A stretch of 64,000 nucleotides of DNA from Perkinsus marinus ATCC 50983. Its lineage: Eukaryota; Perkinsozoa; Perkinsida; Perkinsidae. The stretch covers positions 299,422-363,421 of the forward strand of contig NW_003213081.1 of assembly GCF_000006405.1 (NCBI RefSeq), written 5' to 3'. A model generated the notes under the pieces. That model made no database searches. It saw nothing but the letters and a program-made list of their open reading frames with translations, and was not told the DNA's origin. Below, one piece after another: positions 61,676 to 64,000 of the stretch (its first letter is position 1; every line of letters starts with the position of its first letter). The translations under genes and the position numbers were made by a program.

Positions 61676-62390
61676 GATTTTTGATTACGAGTCGTTGATT
61701 ACTTTTTTATATAAGGGATATCGTCGCGAACTATGTTGAGTTATGTAGTCTGTACTCCAGTGTTAGATAATCGGTGATGTCGGTATTCACAATTACCGAT
61801 GCGCGAATGGTCAATACGAATACACCAGAAGATTAATAAATATGACACTACGAGGGCAACCACTATACATCTTAGATGTTGTTCCTTGACACGAGTACAG
61901 CTTAACGGCTATACATTGATAGTTATAAATCATATATGATAGACAATCGGCCCCATGGGTAGTCTGAGACTGTTGGCCGACTCGCCACGAGAAATCAGCG
62001 TACTTCACCTGATGAGGTCGATCATGCAAGATACAAAATAGGCCGAATCTGTCCCTAATTAGTGGCCCGTTCTGTTATCTTATGATCCATCATACATTTC
62101 TGGAAAGCGGAACGAGTAAGGGAACACTTATCCTCCACTGGAAGGAGAACATTTGAGCTCACAGAGAACTTCCTCGTGAGGTTACTCTGTGACGACCCCT
62201 CACCACGGAAAATGTTGTCCTTCCCAGTCCGCACTGACTATGTCACATAGTTACCAACACATTGACCCTGGAGAAAGATACAAATCCTGCCCGAGGATGG
62301 CTACCATTCGCCCACCATCACCATCACCAAGTCGGTGTAATACAATCCGGCAATCGCAACTTTTTGCTAATATTGCGGATTTGCCAAGTG
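61676..62390. other. No recognised gene
   Basis: Downstream of Arf up to the second dispersed repeat. Only short frames; nothing assignable. Confidence 0.4.
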
Positions 62391-62965
62391 CTATAATTTC
62401 TGACAGTCTCACTTTTTTGCTCTTTTGTATGTGCTGCTTTCTCAGTTACGAAGTAGCAACCACATTTACAACCTAGCAATTTCTGGTATAGGTTTTAGCA
62501 ACCAAATGTTGAAAGTAGCAAATCCAAAAGTGTTTTCCAGCAAGTCGCTCTTTTTTGCTCTTTTTTGCTGCATTGTATATTTCCCCGGAATGTTTTTCAC
62601 GTTGGCACTTTTGCCCACGTGTGCTTCGCCCGCACATTTTCGTTATTCTGGCAAGTTGTGCTCATTTGCTGTTTAATATGTTTCGCATTGTAATTATATA
62701 ATCTGGCACCTTTTAAGGTTTGCTCTTGTGTGATGTTCCTGTATGAAATATACAAATTGGCAGTTGCCGGTATGTGACAACGCCGCGCTACTTTTATGTT
62801 TCGGCTATTTGCTCTCTTGTAACTTACGCCCTGCGAGGATATATACTAGCGTTTTGCTCATTCGCTCAAACTCCGTCTCTGTTAGCGTTATCAGCAAACT
62901 TGCCCTTTTGCATTATTCGTACAAGTAATATACAATCGAGCAAACATAGTTATAGGATAGCATTT
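62391..62965 (-). repeat. Dispersed repeat, copy 2 (inverted relative to 5843-6421)
   Basis: Aligns in reverse complement with 5843-6421 from end to end. Dense in TTTGCT/TTTTGC. The left border reads CTATAATTTCTGACAG against TTATAATTTCCGACAG in copy 1; the right border ends at TAGCATTT, matching AAATGCTA at the left of copy 1. Confidence 0.75.
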
Positions 62966-62973
62966 CTCGTTCG

Positions 62974-63145
62974 TGCAAAGCACCTCGCTCATCGCAGTCC
63001 CACCCACTTGTCGAACTCGACAATCCCGCCCTTGGGCCATGAAATGATCCGTGATACCGCGAGGTCCCGATGGAGAGTGGAGCCATGATTTCTGCCATCG
63101 GCAGATCCACAATCATCCAACTGACCAAGGGACCTGCCTCACCCA
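62974..63145 (+). repeat. 172-bp perfect direct repeat, unit 1
   Basis: Begins TGCAAAGCACCTCGCTCATC and ends GACCTGCCTCACCCA; identical by eye to 63322-63493. On the minus strand it is open (VSWMIVDLPMAEIMAPLSIG, TSRYHGSFHGPRAGLSSSTS), so it may be a duplicated exon. Confidence 0.95.
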
Positions 63146-63321
63146 CTCAAAAGAAAAAAAAATTACAATGATCCAAGTGGACCAACGACTACACAGGACT
63201 CATATCGCCTCGCAATCGCTACCCTTCTATCCACCGGAACATCACTTAGGGAACAATCGTACATCTCGGGCGCGCGCTCTTAGCTCGTGATTTGCACTTC
63301 CTAGCACTTCGTGCCCTCCAA

Positions 63322-63493
63322 TGCAAAGCACCTCGCTCATCGCAGTCCCACCCACTTGTCGAACTCGACAATCCCGCCCTTGGGCCATGAAATGATCCGT
63401 GATACCGCGAGGTCCCGATGGAGAGTGGAGCCATGATTTCTGCCATCGGCAGATCCACAATCATCCAACTGACCAAGGGACCTGCCTCACCCA
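63322..63493 (+). repeat. 172-bp perfect direct repeat, unit 2
   Basis: Second exact copy, 348 bp downstream of the first. The intervening 176 bp are unique and end in an A-rich tract on the unit 1 side (63150-63166). Confidence 0.95.
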
Positions 63494-63698
63494 ATAAGGG
63501 ATCCGGATCATCCATGGCATGATGGGGGGCACAGTAACACACTACCGCTGAGATGAGAGATTCCTGAACGATCTAGATCTGCTTCTACTGTCTGCCAACA
63601 CAAGAGAGCTGTTGGGCTGAATCAGCCCACCTTCTACTGCTATCAGATAGATCTGCCATCAAATCAAGTACATACGGCGCAACCATACCCGTGCTGGA

Positions 63699-63935
63699 TC
63701 AGGCATCGTCTGCAGCTGCTGGCCCCTTCTGAGCCAATGATTCGCGGCACTGCTCGAAGTTGACACCATCTACGGCCAGCCCTCGCTCTCCGTCTCTTCG
63801 GAATGTGGGAAGTTCCAGCACCGATGAGTCGGACCGTATCCGCAAACTCCCATCTCGCACCTGCCGCAGCTGTTCATCCACCTGCAGAGCCTGCACCTGC
63901 AGTGCAGACCGATCCGGCAAAGTTGAGCTCATCAC
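63699..63935 (-). CDS. C-terminal exon of an unrecognised protein
   Basis: Minus-strand frame LPDRSALQVQALQVDEQLRQ, LRIRSDSSVLELPTFRRDGE, VDGVNFEQCRESLAQKG, stop at 63699-63701. The first ATG is near 63935, but the frame probably starts upstream, perhaps beyond the window. No family is recognised. Confidence 0.4.
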   Translation of the reverse strand: MMSSTLPDRSALQVQALQVDEQLRQVRDGSLRIRSDSSVLELPTFRRDGERGLAVDGVNFEQCRESLAQKGPAAADDA

Positions 63936-64000
63936 AAGAAGTGCCTCTTTGATGTATATGTTGATGCGCGACGAGTTTATAGACCACCGTCCAAACGCTC

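Noticed and set aside
63150-63166. Poly(A) tail of a retroposed sequence at the A-rich tract
   Set aside because: The tract is short and interrupted by G, and no retroposed gene body or target duplication is visible next to it.

Overview
The window is nuclear DNA from a eukaryote with very short introns. Almost every gene I could rebuild is cut by GT-AG introns of about 40-70 nt (some 332 nt or longer), genes lie on both strands, and intergenic gaps can be as small as about 20 nt. A match to the dinoflagellate/perkinsozoan trans-spliced leader lies just upstream of a retrotransposon ORF (40053-40081). Together with the compact introns this points to an alveolate of the Perkinsus/dinoflagellate line. 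That assignment is inference. Two 100-N runs (20269-20368 and 41068-41167) are scaffold gaps.

Layout. 0-5 kb: 5' end of a secreted or anchored protein gene (-), a GTAAGG-rich repeat tract, a PUB-domain protein (+), a DGAT2-type acyltransferase (+). 5.8-6.4 kb: copy 1 of a dispersed repeat of about 575 bp whose inverted second copy is at 62.4-63.0 kb. 7-19.3 kb: several minus-strand genes rich in Ser, Gln, Asp and His runs and trinucleotide repeats, mostly unrecognised, ending with a two-UIM protein. 19.5-23.7 kb: a BART-domain (ARL2-binding-like) protein (-), an EamA/DMT transporter (+) and an MFS transporter (+). 26.7-33.8 kb: two large helical-repeat-like genes (-). 34.35-40.08 kb: an intact gag-pol ORF of 1889 codons (-). 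41.9-61.7 kb: RMD1/RMND1 family (DUF155) protein (-), ribosomal protein S29 (+), a helical-repeat gene (-), poly(A) polymerase (-), a PAM2-motif protein (-), a PPR-like gene (-), TXNDC9/phosducin-like protein (+), another helical-repeat gene (+) and an Arf GTPase (+).

Main discovery candidate. At least a dozen short introns, in genes on both strands, carry a shared core that looks like a tRNA T-arm/Pol III B box (GGTCCC-N-GGTTCGAWYCC). It occurs in either orientation relative to the host gene. Reading frames close exactly when these 41-68 nt segments are removed, for example three introns of poly(A) polymerase and one each of TXNDC9 and RMD1. This looks like a family of tRNA-like introner elements. 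A second, smaller family carries an AAATTT...AAATTT hairpin. Poly(A) polymerase, the PAM2 protein and S29 belong to RNA and translation functions; Arf and the BART protein both belong to Arf/Arl biology. I see no operon-like logic linking them.
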